Positions 27,262 to 36,149 of a DNA stretch of 60,254 bases are shown here, in pieces. The notes under the pieces are model-generated. The model made no database searches. It had not been told where the DNA came from and saw only the letters and a program-made list of their open reading frames with translations. The position numbers were made by a program, and so were the translations under genes. Origin of the DNA: an uncultured Roseburia sp. (lineage in GTDB: Bacteria; Bacillota; Clostridia; Lachnospirales; Lachnospiraceae); contig UQAQ01000014.1 in NCBI GenBank assembly GCA_900539115.1, positions 1 through 60,254 of the forward strand, read 5' to 3'. How positions within the stretch are numbered: the first letter of the stretch is position 1; each line of letters opens with the position of its first letter.

Positions 27262-28089
27262 TTAATTGTCTTTTTTGTGGATAAGAATGTCATTCCAGTT
27301 AAACTGCTGTCCGCACAATGGCATAAATACGAGGTTTACTTCTCCTACGGTAATCATGTCATAGGCTTTGAGTTCTACCGGATTCAATACTACTTCGTTA
27401 TTGCAGTAAACAAGGCTGCTTGCTTCTCCCGGCTGAACCAGATACAGATGCTGTTTTGGCTCATAGATGATAACTGCCTGTTTTTCTCTGGAAACACTGC
27501 GGTCACCGGTCAATGCGATGTCCATGTTTGCATCGCGTCCGATAAAGTTCTTTCCTACTTTCAGGTGGAAGTCCTGTCCGATGTGGTTTCCGCCGATTGC
27601 TACAAGCCATCCGACACAAGGACCGCTGAACTGCTGCTGGCTCTGTGGTCTTGCCGGCTGTGCCTGCAATGGCTGTGCCACCTGTCCCCCGGCAAACGTG
27701 GACTCATCATAGTCAAAATATGCCAATGTATGGTCGTCATCGTCATCCGCACCAGCTGGCTGAGGTTCATACAAAGAAACCGTCTTTCCGATGCTGGAAT
27801 TATCTGTAAACGGAACCGTAACCGAATCGGCTGAAACACCACCAAGTGGAAGCGTATCGTCTGCCTGATAATCTACTGTCGATGCCTGTACCGGTACTGC
27901 CTGCGGCGCCGGCTGTGGTGCTGCCTGAGGAGTTGCCTGTGTCGGGTTTGCCTCTGTTACCATCTCAGCTCCTTCCGTAAACATTTCGGTCGGAGTATCG
28001 ACCATTCCTGCTGCTCCTGCACAATGTGGGCAGCTTGGATATTTCTCGCCATCGTAAAAATGACCCTGTGCACATCTTGTTAAATTCAT
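27262..28089 (-). CDS. Zinc-tagged soluble protein with C-terminal FHA-like domain
   Basis: 275 residues. The N-terminal tag CAQGHFYD...CPHC (6-23) matches that of the DUF4139-type protein. A long Ala/Gln/Pro-rich, acidic linker (about 30-165) precedes the FHA-like domain (about 167-270) with FIGRDANMDIAL and VSREKQAVIIY. The usual His of SRxH is Gln and the usual NG turn reads CNNEVV, so binding specificity is likely changed. The FHA part is paralogous to that at 32169-32810. Cytoplasmic. Confidence 0.8.
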   Translation of the reverse strand: MNLTRCAQGHFYDGEKYPSCPHCAGAAGMVDTPTEMFTEGAEMVTEANPTQATPQAAPQPAPQAVPVQASTVDYQADDTLPLGGVSADSVTVPFTDNSSIGKTVSLYEPQPAGADDDDDHTLAYFDYDESTFAGGQVAQPLQAQPARPQSQQQFSGPCVGWLVAIGGNHIGQDFHLKVGKNFIGRDANMDIALTGDRSVSREKQAVIIYEPKQHLYLVQPGEASSLVYCNNEVVLNPVELKAYDMITVGEVNLVFMPLCGQQFNWNDILIHKKDN

Positions 28090-28137
28090 AATAATCTCCT
28101 TTCTTGTATCTGTTGATACAGCAAAGCATCTGGTGCT

Positions 28138-29025
28138 TTATCTTTCTTTATTTATGGTACTTTCTCTATATTGCAAAATGGCAACGGACGTATTGTCCTG
28201 TGAATGTGTATTGCCATGAATTGCCGCTTCTACTAATTGAACCGCCTTTTGCTCGATTGGATTTTTGTCATCGAGAATAATGCTTTTGATCTGGTGATCC
28301 GGCAGTGTCTTTGTGATTCCGTCGCTGCACAGCATAACGATATCTCCATACTGCATCGGAATCGGTTCTGTGCTTATGTCCATCAAACTTACGTTGCCGA
28401 TTCCAAGGAAACTGATCAACGCTTCTTTCTGCCGTTTTCCCATCGCCTCTTCCTGCGTCATTTTTCCCTGTGCGACCATCTCCTGAAGACGCAGCCAGTA
28501 GTTGTGATCCCTTGTGATCTGACGCATCTCGGTCTGATTGTTGTTTTCGCGAATGATGTAAATCCGGCTGTCACCGACCGATGCCCAGTACAATTTATTT
28601 TCTTCGGCGATCGCCGCTACCATCGTCGTTCCGGAACCCCTTCCGTTTTCTTTCGGAAACGAAGCAATCGTCTTATCGATCGTCACGATCGCACTTCGAA
28701 AAAATCCGGGGATGTTCATCTGTGGCTGGTTCTGCACATTTTGAAATCCATTTATCATCATCTGTATGGCGGTTCGGCTTGCTTTTCCTCCATCTGCCAT
28801 ACCTCCCATACCGTCACACACCACTGCCATCACACGTGTTTTCCGATTGGCAGCAAACTTTTTCGACGGAGTTACGTATACCGCATCCTGCTGGTACTCA
28901 CGCCGTCCCTGATCCGTATAGGAAAAAGTTGCCAGTTCGGGAACCGTTCTCACAACCCTCGGCCGCTCTGTCATCTGAGGCATCTCGGCCGCCATTTCCC
29001 TGTTCTTTTTCTTTCTTCCAAACAT
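28138..29025 (-). CDS. PP2C-family Ser/Thr protein phosphatase
   Basis: 295 residues. Metal-binding motifs are all present: VCDGMGGMADGG (first Asp pair), WASVGDSRIYII, MLCSDGITK and QDNTSVAIL. The family removes phosphate from Ser/Thr using Mn/Mg and typically opposes Hanks-type kinases. It has a basic 30-residue N-terminal extension and no membrane segment. It ends 48 bases before the next gene and begins 3 bases after the upstream kinase-FHA gene, so kinase and phosphatase are made together. GGAGG precedes the ATG. Confidence 0.95.
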   Translation of the reverse strand: MFGRKKKNREMAAEMPQMTERPRVVRTVPELATFSYTDQGRREYQQDAVYVTPSKKFAANRKTRVMAVVCDGMGGMADGGKASRTAIQMMINGFQNVQNQPQMNIPGFFRSAIVTIDKTIASFPKENGRGSGTTMVAAIAEENKLYWASVGDSRIYIIRENNNQTEMRQITRDHNYWLRLQEMVAQGKMTQEEAMGKRQKEALISFLGIGNVSLMDISTEPIPMQYGDIVMLCSDGITKTLPDHQIKSIILDDKNPIEQKAVQLVEAAIHGNTHSQDNTSVAILQYRESTINKER

Positions 29026-29028
29026 TTT

Positions 29029-30348
29029 TTATTGCACCTCCACAAAAAAGATAAATCGTTCTAATTTTGTCTGCATATAAAACCAGTCTCCTGGCTTCAG
29101 ATAAGCAGTCTGCCCTTTTTCCAATATTCGGTCTCTCACATAGGTATGATTTCCGGAATAGTTCGTTACACTAAACTGGCGGTTTGCCGGATTATATGTA
29201 ACCATACAATGCCGAGAACTGATCTGGCTGTCATTCAGGTAAATGTCACACGCAACACCGCTGTCTTTTCTTCCTATCGTCAGCTGTGTCCCGGAAAACG
29301 GCCATTTTCCTACGACAGCGTTCTGCTGGTTCTGCAGGCACAAAAATGCCTGTCCATTTTGCGTAACGGTTTCTGTATTGGTATTATTGATTCCGGTTTC
29401 TTCCAGAAACTGGCTTACTGTCTTCTGGCGTTCTCTGTAGTTTTTCCGCATGCCACGTTCTACTGCACGACTGAGTGACGCGGATACATTGCTGTTTTTG
29501 TATGCCAGCGGAGTGAGCCGGATTCCATTTTGCCGATCCGGCGCAGAAGGCGGTTTCTCCCCCGTCACCATGTAATAATACGTAGCGCACAATGCGTAAA
29601 TATCGGTCCATGGTCCCTGATGGCCGGTTCTCGAATACTGCTCAATCGGTGCGAATCCAGGTTTGACAAATATTGACATGCTCAACGGATTACTCAACGC
29701 ATATGTTCTCGTCGCACCAAAATCGATCAGTTTGAACTGCCCATTTGGTGTTATCATAATATTGTCCGGGCTGATGTCCCGGTGCAAAAGCATGTTTTGG
29801 TGAATCTGCTCCAATGCTTCTCCGATCTCCCGAAGCATCTGATTCGCCATCCGAATGCTCACGGTATGCTTCTTCTTTTTCATGTAATCATTGATGGTTT
29901 GTCCCTGAATATACTCCATCACCATGTACGCCGTCTCATTGTCATAAAAGAAATCCAGTACATTGACGACGTGTGGATTGGCATAAAGCCCCTGCAATAT
30001 CTTGGCTTCATTGATAAATACATCACGTCCGTGCCGGTATACTTCCTGCTGCCCCTCGGTGGTCGGCATAAGACTGTTTGTCGCATTGTCCCTTACCGCC
30101 CATGCTCTCGGAAAGTATTCTTTTAAGGCGCACAATCTTCCGGACGCAGGATCAAAAGCAAGATAGGTGATACCAAAACCGCCGACACCCAGCACTCTTC
30201 CGAGCAAATACCGCTCTTTTAAGCGCGTTCCCGGAGGGAGAGCATATTTATCTTTTTGCTCCTGTATATACCCGCATGCTTTGCAGATGTAGCCATTGTA
30301 GGTACCTGTCTGAAAACAATTGGGGCAAAATGCATATCCTTTCATCAT
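29029..30348 (-). CDS. Zinc-ribbon Ser/Thr kinase fused to a C-terminal FHA domain
   Basis: 439 residues from the first ATG of an ATG-ATG pair; GGAGAG lies 6 bases upstream. Zinc ribbon CPNCF...CKACG (about 8-26), kinase domain (about 45-310) with GVGGFGITY, CALKEYFP, HRDISPDNIM, LIDFGAT and APIEQY, then an FHA domain (about 345-437) with LTIGRKDSGVACDIYL and ISSRHCMVTY but an atypical final motif (YSGNHTYV). No membrane segment. Having catalysis and reader in one chain allows self-association after autophosphorylation or recruitment to phosphorylated partners. Confidence 0.92.
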   Translation of the reverse strand: MMKGYAFCPNCFQTGTYNGYICKACGYIQEQKDKYALPPGTRLKERYLLGRVLGVGGFGITYLAFDPASGRLCALKEYFPRAWAVRDNATNSLMPTTEGQQEVYRHGRDVFINEAKILQGLYANPHVVNVLDFFYDNETAYMVMEYIQGQTINDYMKKKKHTVSIRMANQMLREIGEALEQIHQNMLLHRDISPDNIMITPNGQFKLIDFGATRTYALSNPLSMSIFVKPGFAPIEQYSRTGHQGPWTDIYALCATYYYMVTGEKPPSAPDRQNGIRLTPLAYKNSNVSASLSRAVERGMRKNYRERQKTVSQFLEETGINNTNTETVTQNGQAFLCLQNQQNAVVGKWPFSGTQLTIGRKDSGVACDIYLNDSQISSRHCMVTYNPANRQFSVTNYSGNHTYVRDRILEKGQTAYLKPGDWFYMQTKLERFIFFVEVQ

Positions 30349-30378
30349 AACTCTCTCCAATCCACTCTCACATCATTT

Positions 30379-32184
30379 CTACTCTGCTGCCTGTGAATCA
30401 TTCATCACATGGAATACAAACGTTTCCCTTCCTGCCGTAATCTTGTCACCTTCCAAAAGCATACGTTTGGAAGTTACTTTTACACCATTGACAAATGTTC
30501 CGTTGGTCGATTCCAGATCTTCGATATAACATGCCATTTTTGTTACTTCGATAACAAAATGCTGCTTGGACAGTCTCTCGTCATCAAAGAAAATGTTACA
30601 CATCTCCGATCTTCCTACGAACAAACTTCCCTCGACATTCCACTCGACATCTTTAATCGTGCCTGCGCGGTCTGTGATCGTCAGCCGGATCAATTTGGTA
30701 TCGGCTTTTAACATATCCGTCGGATCCACTTCAATAACCTTGCCCGGCTTTTTCTTCACAATGATAACCACGATCAAGCCAATGACTACAACGAGCACAA
30801 TGACAGCGATCCACCAATAAGATTTGACAAATTCTTTTGTCTTTTCTTTTCCCTCATCCAATCCTTCAAAGGAAAAATCATAGGATTTTGTCAATTTGTT
30901 CTGCTCCTGCGTATCGTCGCAGATATTGTTACAGCTCAATGTATAATCTCCGGTATAAAGAGATTCCTCAAAGGTAAGGACGACTTTATTGTCTACGCTG
31001 TTATAATTTACGCCGCTTACTTTCCAGATTTTACCATCATCTTTTTCTGTTTTTGTTTTTACGATATAATTGGCTGCCTTGTCCGCTCCGATCACATTTC
31101 CGGAATCATCACTCAGCGTAAAGCTGATTGAGTTTTCCTGCACTTTTTTGATGTCTTTAATCTCCGGTGGTGTCGTATCTTCGGCAAAGGAACTGTAATT
31201 TACATTGACCGCATCCATCGCCTGCGCACTTCCGTCCACGGAAGCCGTCAATGTCAGTTTTGCGATGCCATCTACTTTTTTATTGGATGGTGCTTTCAGA
31301 TGAACGACAAAGGTTCCCTTTTTCCATATCGTTTTGATATCTTTAAACGCAGAGGCAACGGTTTTCTTTGACTTTGTTCCGCTACAGTCCGCATAATAAC
31401 CGCGGCAGTTTTTTTCATCTAAAATTTTGTCGCGTGTGTATTTCATCTTGGTTTTGTTTGGCTTTTGCGCTTTGTTGTACAAAAGCACTCCGTATACCGG
31501 AATCATGGATTCCAAAACGGCTTTACGGATTACTTCCTTGTCGTTATTTTTTCCTGTCGAATCGTCTTCCCCGTCTGTCACCAAAAGCACTACGGTTCTT
31601 TTTTCTACCGTCGGATTTTCTTCCAACACTTCCCGCAATGAGCGGTACAAAACGGTTTTGCTTTTTTTACTGTTGTAATATTTGATTCCTTTAATTTTTT
31701 TCAGATCGGCTGACAAGTTTCCGCCGTCTTTTCCCTGTACTTCTCTTCCGAGTACATTTTTCTTGCTTCCGGCAGAATCGTTTCCCCCTACGGTGTAGAG
31801 GCAGAGCTGATCTGCATCTGACATTTCTTTACGAAGACTCATCAACTGTTTTTTTGCTTCGCCAAGCTGTCCCGGCTCTACCGATCCGGAGTTGTCCACA
31901 AGAACGATATACCGGATTCCCTCGCCGCTCTCTTCAAAGGAAACGGTCTCGCCGGACTGCATCAATGTGATGCCGTCTCCGATTGTTCCGGAAAACGCTG
32001 CGGATTTTTTCATTTTTCCTCCGGTCACATAAGCCGTAACATCCGGTGCTTTTCCGTGTGCCTGCTCGACAAGATAAGGTGTCATAAATGTCTTTGCCTG
32101 TGCCTGAGTTCCCGGCTGCAGCCATAATGCCGCCAGCAGCAGTAATCCAAGCGCTCCTATGTATTTCCTTATTCTTCCAGCCAT
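30379..32184 (-). CDS. Exported vWA domain, membrane segment, cytosolic FHA domain
   Basis: 601 residues. Signal peptide about 1-30. A vWA domain (about 90-290) has an intact MIDAS (DNSGS at 97-101, LLVTDGEDD near 200). A bacterial Ig/SbsA-like module (about 340-435) follows, then a membrane segment (about 452-475) and an FHA domain (about 515-590) with LFVGRSEMCNIFF, LSKQHFVIEV and STNGTFVNGVKV. The topology puts metal-dependent protein binding outside and phosphothreonine reading inside, so it could couple an extracellular partner to the kinase network. GGAGG precedes the ATG; the start overlaps the upstream gene by 16 bases. Confidence 0.88.
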   Translation of the reverse strand: MAGRIRKYIGALGLLLLAALWLQPGTQAQAKTFMTPYLVEQAHGKAPDVTAYVTGGKMKKSAAFSGTIGDGITLMQSGETVSFEESGEGIRYIVLVDNSGSVEPGQLGEAKKQLMSLRKEMSDADQLCLYTVGGNDSAGSKKNVLGREVQGKDGGNLSADLKKIKGIKYYNSKKSKTVLYRSLREVLEENPTVEKRTVVLLVTDGEDDSTGKNNDKEVIRKAVLESMIPVYGVLLYNKAQKPNKTKMKYTRDKILDEKNCRGYYADCSGTKSKKTVASAFKDIKTIWKKGTFVVHLKAPSNKKVDGIAKLTLTASVDGSAQAMDAVNVNYSSFAEDTTPPEIKDIKKVQENSISFTLSDDSGNVIGADKAANYIVKTKTEKDDGKIWKVSGVNYNSVDNKVVLTFEESLYTGDYTLSCNNICDDTQEQNKLTKSYDFSFEGLDEGKEKTKEFVKSYWWIAVIVLVVVIGLIVVIIVKKKPGKVIEVDPTDMLKADTKLIRLTITDRAGTIKDVEWNVEGSLFVGRSEMCNIFFDDERLSKQHFVIEVTKMACYIEDLESTNGTFVNGVKVTSKRMLLEGDKITAGRETFVFHVMNDSQAAE

Positions 32185-32810
32185 CTTCTCTCCTCCTTAC
32201 AATATGGTACAAATACAAATTGGCTCTCTCCGATTCGTATTTTGTCATTTTCTGTCAATTTTTGCACATTTGACAGCAATGTATCGTTCAGATACACCAG
32301 ATTCGCATCTTCCGGTGAAATGTAAAATCCATGTCCTTTCGGATCGTATACGATTGAGGCATGTTTTTCTCTGGCGATGTGATCGTCTTTGAGTACCACG
32401 ACGTCCATTTTCGGCGATCTTCCGATGAAGTTTTTTCCGGAATGCAGCCGGTAATCTTTTCCTTTTTCCCCGCCTTCAACACAGACCAGCCATCCTGTCA
32501 CCGGCTGAATTTCCTCGGAAACTCCGAAAAATCCAAGGGCAATCGTCTTATCGCTGTCTTCTATATCAATATCTGCCATGTCAAAGTCAAAATCATCCGA
32601 CACTTCGTTGTTCACACTTGCTATGGATTTCTCGATCTGCTGATCAAGTCCTTCCATCCCTTCTGCCACATCGATGAAAGAGACGGTTTTATCGTCTTCT
32701 TCCTTATCATCCAGTTTGATCGCGAGTTTTCCATTTTCCCGCTTACAATGCGGACAAACCAAGTCAACATTTGAATCATACCAATGTCCATTATTGCATT
32801 TAATTACCAT
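32169..32810 (-). CDS. Zinc-tagged soluble protein with FHA-like domain
   Basis: 213 residues. N-terminal tag CNNGHWYD...CPHC (5-22), a strongly acidic middle (about 35-95, many Asp/Glu), and an FHA-like domain (about 105-205) with FIGRSPKMDVVV, AREKHASIVY and VYLNDTLL. The His of SRxH is kept but the NG turn is altered. Paralogue of 27262-28089. The acidic middle contains Thr-Val-Ser and Ser-Asp-Lys-Thr stretches that could be kinase targets. AGAGGA precedes the ATG. Confidence 0.8.
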   Translation of the reverse strand: MVIKCNNGHWYDSNVDLVCPHCKRENGKLAIKLDDKEEDDKTVSFIDVAEGMEGLDQQIEKSIASVNNEVSDDFDFDMADIDIEDSDKTIALGFFGVSEEIQPVTGWLVCVEGGEKGKDYRLHSGKNFIGRSPKMDVVVLKDDHIAREKHASIVYDPKGHGFYISPEDANLVYLNDTLLSNVQKLTENDKIRIGESQFVFVPYCKEERRWLEE

Positions 32811-32833
32811 ATTTTTCCTCTTTTCTTTCTCTG

Positions 32834-33565
32834 TCAGCGAACAAATACTGCGATGGCAGAATAATTATCCATATTGGTGCCTTTTCCATTCTGCAATACG
32901 ACTTCCCGCATGCTTTCCAGCCATTCTTCCGGTGTCGCGGATTTTTTCAAGAGCTTACACATGTTTTTTTCATCGATCAGCTCCCAAAATCCATCGCTGC
33001 AAAGTAAAAATGTACTGTTTTTGGAAATATGCATTCCTTTTGTAATCTGATATTTGGGAGAGGACCATTCGGTTCCCATTACCCGCAAAAGGCGGCTTCT
33101 GTCCACATGATGCCGAATGTCTTTTTCCTTGATCTCGCCACTTTGATACAACATCTGTGGCACGCTGTGATCCTGTGTCCGCACCATGTATTTTCCTTTT
33201 TCAAAATAGTAAATGCGGGAATCTCCGACGTGCGCGAAACTCGCATCTAAATTGCTTATCGTAAGACAAGTCAATGTCGTTTTCATTTTGTCCGTCGCAT
33301 CTTCTCTTTTCTGCTTTTCAAGCAACGCCTGCTGTGTCCGCGTAATGCTTTCCTCGACAGAAATCCCTTTTTCCAGATTTGCTTTCATCTGCTCGACGAC
33401 AAACGAAGAAGCGATATCTCCGCTTCCATGCCCTCCTAATCCATCACAGAGTAAAAAATACAACGCATCTTTTGTCGGAAGTATTCCCAGTGAATCCTCA
33501 TTGACAGCACGCCCTCCTTTATCTGTTATGCTGTGATATGAAATGTTTAACTGCGTATCTGCCAT
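32834..33565 (-). CDS. PP2C-family Ser/Thr protein phosphatase
   Basis: 243 residues from the ATG at 33565, which has AGGAGG 8 bases upstream; a GTG 21 bases further out contains that site and is not used. Motifs: EDSLG near the N-terminus, LLCDGLGGHGSGD, AHVGDSRIYYF, LLCSDGFWEL and NYSAIAVF (the usual DN is MDN). Close to the Stp/PrpC type that opposes PrkC-like kinases. It is the first gene after a TATAAT element, so it may lead the main operon. Soluble. Confidence 0.95.
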   Translation of the reverse strand: MADTQLNISYHSITDKGGRAVNEDSLGILPTKDALYFLLCDGLGGHGSGDIASSFVVEQMKANLEKGISVEESITRTQQALLEKQKREDATDKMKTTLTCLTISNLDASFAHVGDSRIYYFEKGKYMVRTQDHSVPQMLYQSGEIKEKDIRHHVDRSRLLRVMGTEWSSPKYQITKGMHISKNSTFLLCSDGFWELIDEKNMCKLLKKSATPEEWLESMREVVLQNGKGTNMDNYSAIAVFVR

Positions 33566-33600
33566 ATTTTGTAACCTCCTGTGCACCTTGGTTTTCTTGA

Positions 33601-33606
33601 ATTATA
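33601..33606 (-). promoter_or_regulatory. Possible -10 element upstream of the first PP2C gene
   Basis: On the minus strand TATAAT lies about 36 bases before the PP2C start codon. No good -35 is found at 16-18 bases, so the site may need an activator or may be chance. No terminator hairpin is visible between the DUF6273 gene and this point, so read-through from upstream is also possible. Confidence 0.35.
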
Positions 33607-33670
33607 ACGCATTTTTCTGTTTCTCTATGAAAATGTAAAAATTATCAACTTTCTTGTCATTTTTGCTCGC

Positions 33671-35989
33671 CTACTTCAATGACTTAAGTATCATCTTCCG
33701 GTATTTATTCATTCTTGATTTGATGATTTTGTAATTACACTTTTTCGACAGTCCATTCAGCGCACCTTTGTCAATTTTCTGAATGGTTTTGCTTCTTATA
33801 TATAAATATTTGGTTTTCCTGCATCCTTTGAATGCATTTTTCCGAATATTTACAATTTGAAAGTTTTTTCCTTTGAACTTGACTTTTGCCGGAATATCAT
33901 ACTTTTTCTGCCCTTTCTTCGCCACACCAACGATCGCCACTGTGCGCTTCTTTGATGTGTTTTTGAGCACTTTGTATTTCAATCCCTTTACCGTGAACTG
34001 AGTTACTGTCTTCTTCGTCGTTTTCTTGGAAGTTGCAGTCTCTTCCTCTTCGTAATCTTCATCCCATTCCGGATTGGCTTCGTCCTGCTCCTCTTCTTCC
34101 GTGATAGCGGTCACCGTTGTCGTAGGATACGTCGGCGGTATGACCGGTGCCGGCGTGGTTTGCGTTGGTGGTTGAGACGGTACACTGACCGGAGTTGGGG
34201 TAGGTGGCATGGTTACACATCCTGGAGTTATCTCAGGAGTAGGAGTTGGCTCAACTGTTGGTGTTGGGATCGGAGTCATCGTCGGACTTGGTGTCGGTGT
34301 TGGAGTTGTTATCACACCATCCGATGTTACTGTTCCTGCAAAACTCCACTCGCTGGAGTAAAGGTTGATATGAAGAACCGGACGAACACAAATATTGTAA
34401 TTATTATTGCTAAATCCAACCGTAGCAATACTTCCATTAAGTGACACTATCATTGCACGCTTGCTATCCTTTCCCAGCGTTCGAAGTCTCCAGTTCCCAT
34501 TTTCACCCCCGGTATATACGTTAAGTCCTTTTGTATATTCTGTAATTATAGATTCTCTCGTACTACTTTTGTCTTCACTATTCTCAAATCCGTATGTGGT
34601 ATTATAAGCTTCCCTTTCTGACAACACATACACTTGATCTACAGTATCATTTCCACCCTCCGTTCCGTAATAGGAATTATCTTCATTTACTACCGCTGTA
34701 TATCGAATCGTACTTTTTTCATTTGCTGAAAAAGCATTATTTAAAAACGTGTCATTTAACCAGGTACGAAGGGTACAGGTCTCCCATGTCACATCTTCAT
34801 CTTCTTCATCATACGGTTGTGCATCCAAACACTGATCCGCCATCAAAAACGCATCTCTGCCATCTACAGAAAGCACTCGCCATTTAATCGGTTCTTTGTC
34901 ATCCTGCTGGTCTGCGGTTCCATCTCCATTCGTGTCAATTTGCCAGTAATTTCCAAAGTATACACAATCCCATGTTGTTACCCCATTACTAATGCTCGGG
35001 TTATTGATTCCAAAATAAGACGATGGGGTTGATGTTGGCTGCGGGGCTACTGTTGGCTGTGGAGTCGGTGTTGGTGTTGGTGTTGTTATCACACCATCCG
35101 ATGTTATTGTTCCCGCAGAACTCCACTGGCTGGAGTAAAGATTGATATGGAGAACCGGGCGAACAGTATGATAAATAGTCGTAACGGGGTTTCCAACTCT
35201 ACTAATCCACCCATCGTATTCTGCTCTCATTGCGTCATCTGCATTCTCACCTGGTGTCCGCAGCCACCAGTGTCCGTTTTCTCCACTCGTATATGCACCA
35301 CACTCTTTTGCATATTCAGAAACCTTTGATTTTCTTGTAGCACTTACTCCATAGATACTACCGAATCCATATATGGTATTATAAGCTTCCCTTTCTGACA
35401 ACACATACACTTTATCTACTGTAGTATTCCCTCCCTCTGTCTCATAATAGGAATTATCTTCATTTATTACCGTTGTATATCGAATCGCATTTTTTTCATT
35501 TGTGGAAAAAGCATTGTTCCAAAATGTGTCATTTAACCAAGTACGAAGGGTACAAGTCTCCCAGGTCACATCTTCATCTTCCTCATTATACGGTTGTGTA
35601 TCCAAACATTGGTCCGCCATCAAAAATGCATCATTACCCTTTACAGAAAGCACTCGCCATTTAATCGGTTCTTTGTCATCCTGTTGGTCTGCGGTTCCAT
35701 CTCCATTCGTGTCATTTTGCCAGTAATTTCCAAAGTATACACAATCCCATGTTGTTACCCCATTACTGATCGTCGGATTGCTGACACCATAATCATAATA
35801 TGGTGTCGCTAAAGGTGCCACAGTTGCACTAGGCACTGGAGTTATACTAGGTGCCGGAGTTGCCAAAAACTCTATCGCATTTTGTGTCTCTGCTTTACTC
35901 GATTTATCATGCGTGGGGGAATTGATCATAACAAAAAGAATTGCAATAATTAACGATACTGCCACCCATTTCTTTTTTGCCTTCAACAT
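33671..35989 (-). CDS. Exported protein with duplicated DUF6273-like domain and C-terminal LRR_5-like region
   Basis: 772 residues from the ATG preceded by AGGAGG; a longer in-frame start at 36037 lacks a ribosome site. A signal anchor (about 5-28) is followed by two near-identical 235-residue domains (about 69-304 and 327-560), each with WDCVYFGNYWQ, PIKWRVLSV, LRTWLNDTF, VYVLSEREAY, WxLRTxG and VRPVLHINLY, typical of DUF6273. A Pro/Thr-rich linker and an acidic segment precede a basic C-terminal domain with a BspA-like leucine-rich unit (IVNIRKNAFKGCRKTKYLYI). Expected at the cell surface. It is the gene driven by the strong promoter next to the XRE regulator. Confidence 0.82.
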   Translation of the reverse strand: MLKAKKKWVAVSLIIAILFVMINSPTHDKSSKAETQNAIEFLATPAPSITPVPSATVAPLATPYYDYGVSNPTISNGVTTWDCVYFGNYWQNDTNGDGTADQQDDKEPIKWRVLSVKGNDAFLMADQCLDTQPYNEEDEDVTWETCTLRTWLNDTFWNNAFSTNEKNAIRYTTVINEDNSYYETEGGNTTVDKVYVLSEREAYNTIYGFGSIYGVSATRKSKVSEYAKECGAYTSGENGHWWLRTPGENADDAMRAEYDGWISRVGNPVTTIYHTVRPVLHINLYSSQWSSAGTITSDGVITTPTPTPTPQPTVAPQPTSTPSSYFGINNPSISNGVTTWDCVYFGNYWQIDTNGDGTADQQDDKEPIKWRVLSVDGRDAFLMADQCLDAQPYDEEDEDVTWETCTLRTWLNDTFLNNAFSANEKSTIRYTAVVNEDNSYYGTEGGNDTVDQVYVLSEREAYNTTYGFENSEDKSSTRESIITEYTKGLNVYTGGENGNWRLRTLGKDSKRAMIVSLNGSIATVGFSNNNYNICVRPVLHINLYSSEWSFAGTVTSDGVITTPTPTPSPTMTPIPTPTVEPTPTPEITPGCVTMPPTPTPVSVPSQPPTQTTPAPVIPPTYPTTTVTAITEEEEQDEANPEWDEDYEEEETATSKKTTKKTVTQFTVKGLKYKVLKNTSKKRTVAIVGVAKKGQKKYDIPAKVKFKGKNFQIVNIRKNAFKGCRKTKYLYIRSKTIQKIDKGALNGLSKKCNYKIIKSRMNKYRKMILKSLK
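34310..35785 (-). repeat. Two-copy intragenic duplication of about 700 bp
   Basis: The DUF6273-like coding segment occurs twice, at roughly 35078-35785 and 34310-35011, separated by a Pro/Thr linker. Identity is high over long stretches at DNA level, including synonymous positions, which points to a recent duplication or gene conversion. The segment between VLSEREAYN and the WWLRT/WRLRT motif differs most. Confidence 0.85.
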
Positions 35990-36120
35990 AACGCTGTCCT
36001 CCTCTTTTCTATCTCCTTGTTTTTCCGACAAATTCATAAAAATTTAACATTTCCATTTCCCAGCATTTCACATGTTCCAGCACTTCTTGGATATGCTCAT
36101 TTATGGTATTTCCGCCTAAT

Positions 36121-36149
36121 ATTTTACTAGATTTGTCTGTTTTTGTCAA
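36121..36149 (-). promoter_or_regulatory. Consensus sigma-A promoter for the DUF6273 gene
   Basis: On the minus strand TTGACA (36144-36149), a 17-base spacer and TAAAAT (36121-36126). It implies a leader of about 125 bases before the start codon at 35989. The first T of the -35 box is also the last base of the palindrome ACTCTATAGAGT, so a bound regulator would cover the -35. Confidence 0.75.

Noticed and set aside
1..33565. Type VI or type VII secretion locus
   Set aside because: FHA, kinase and PP2C genes also occur in those systems, but no Tss, EssC, WXG100 or EccB/C-like component is present.
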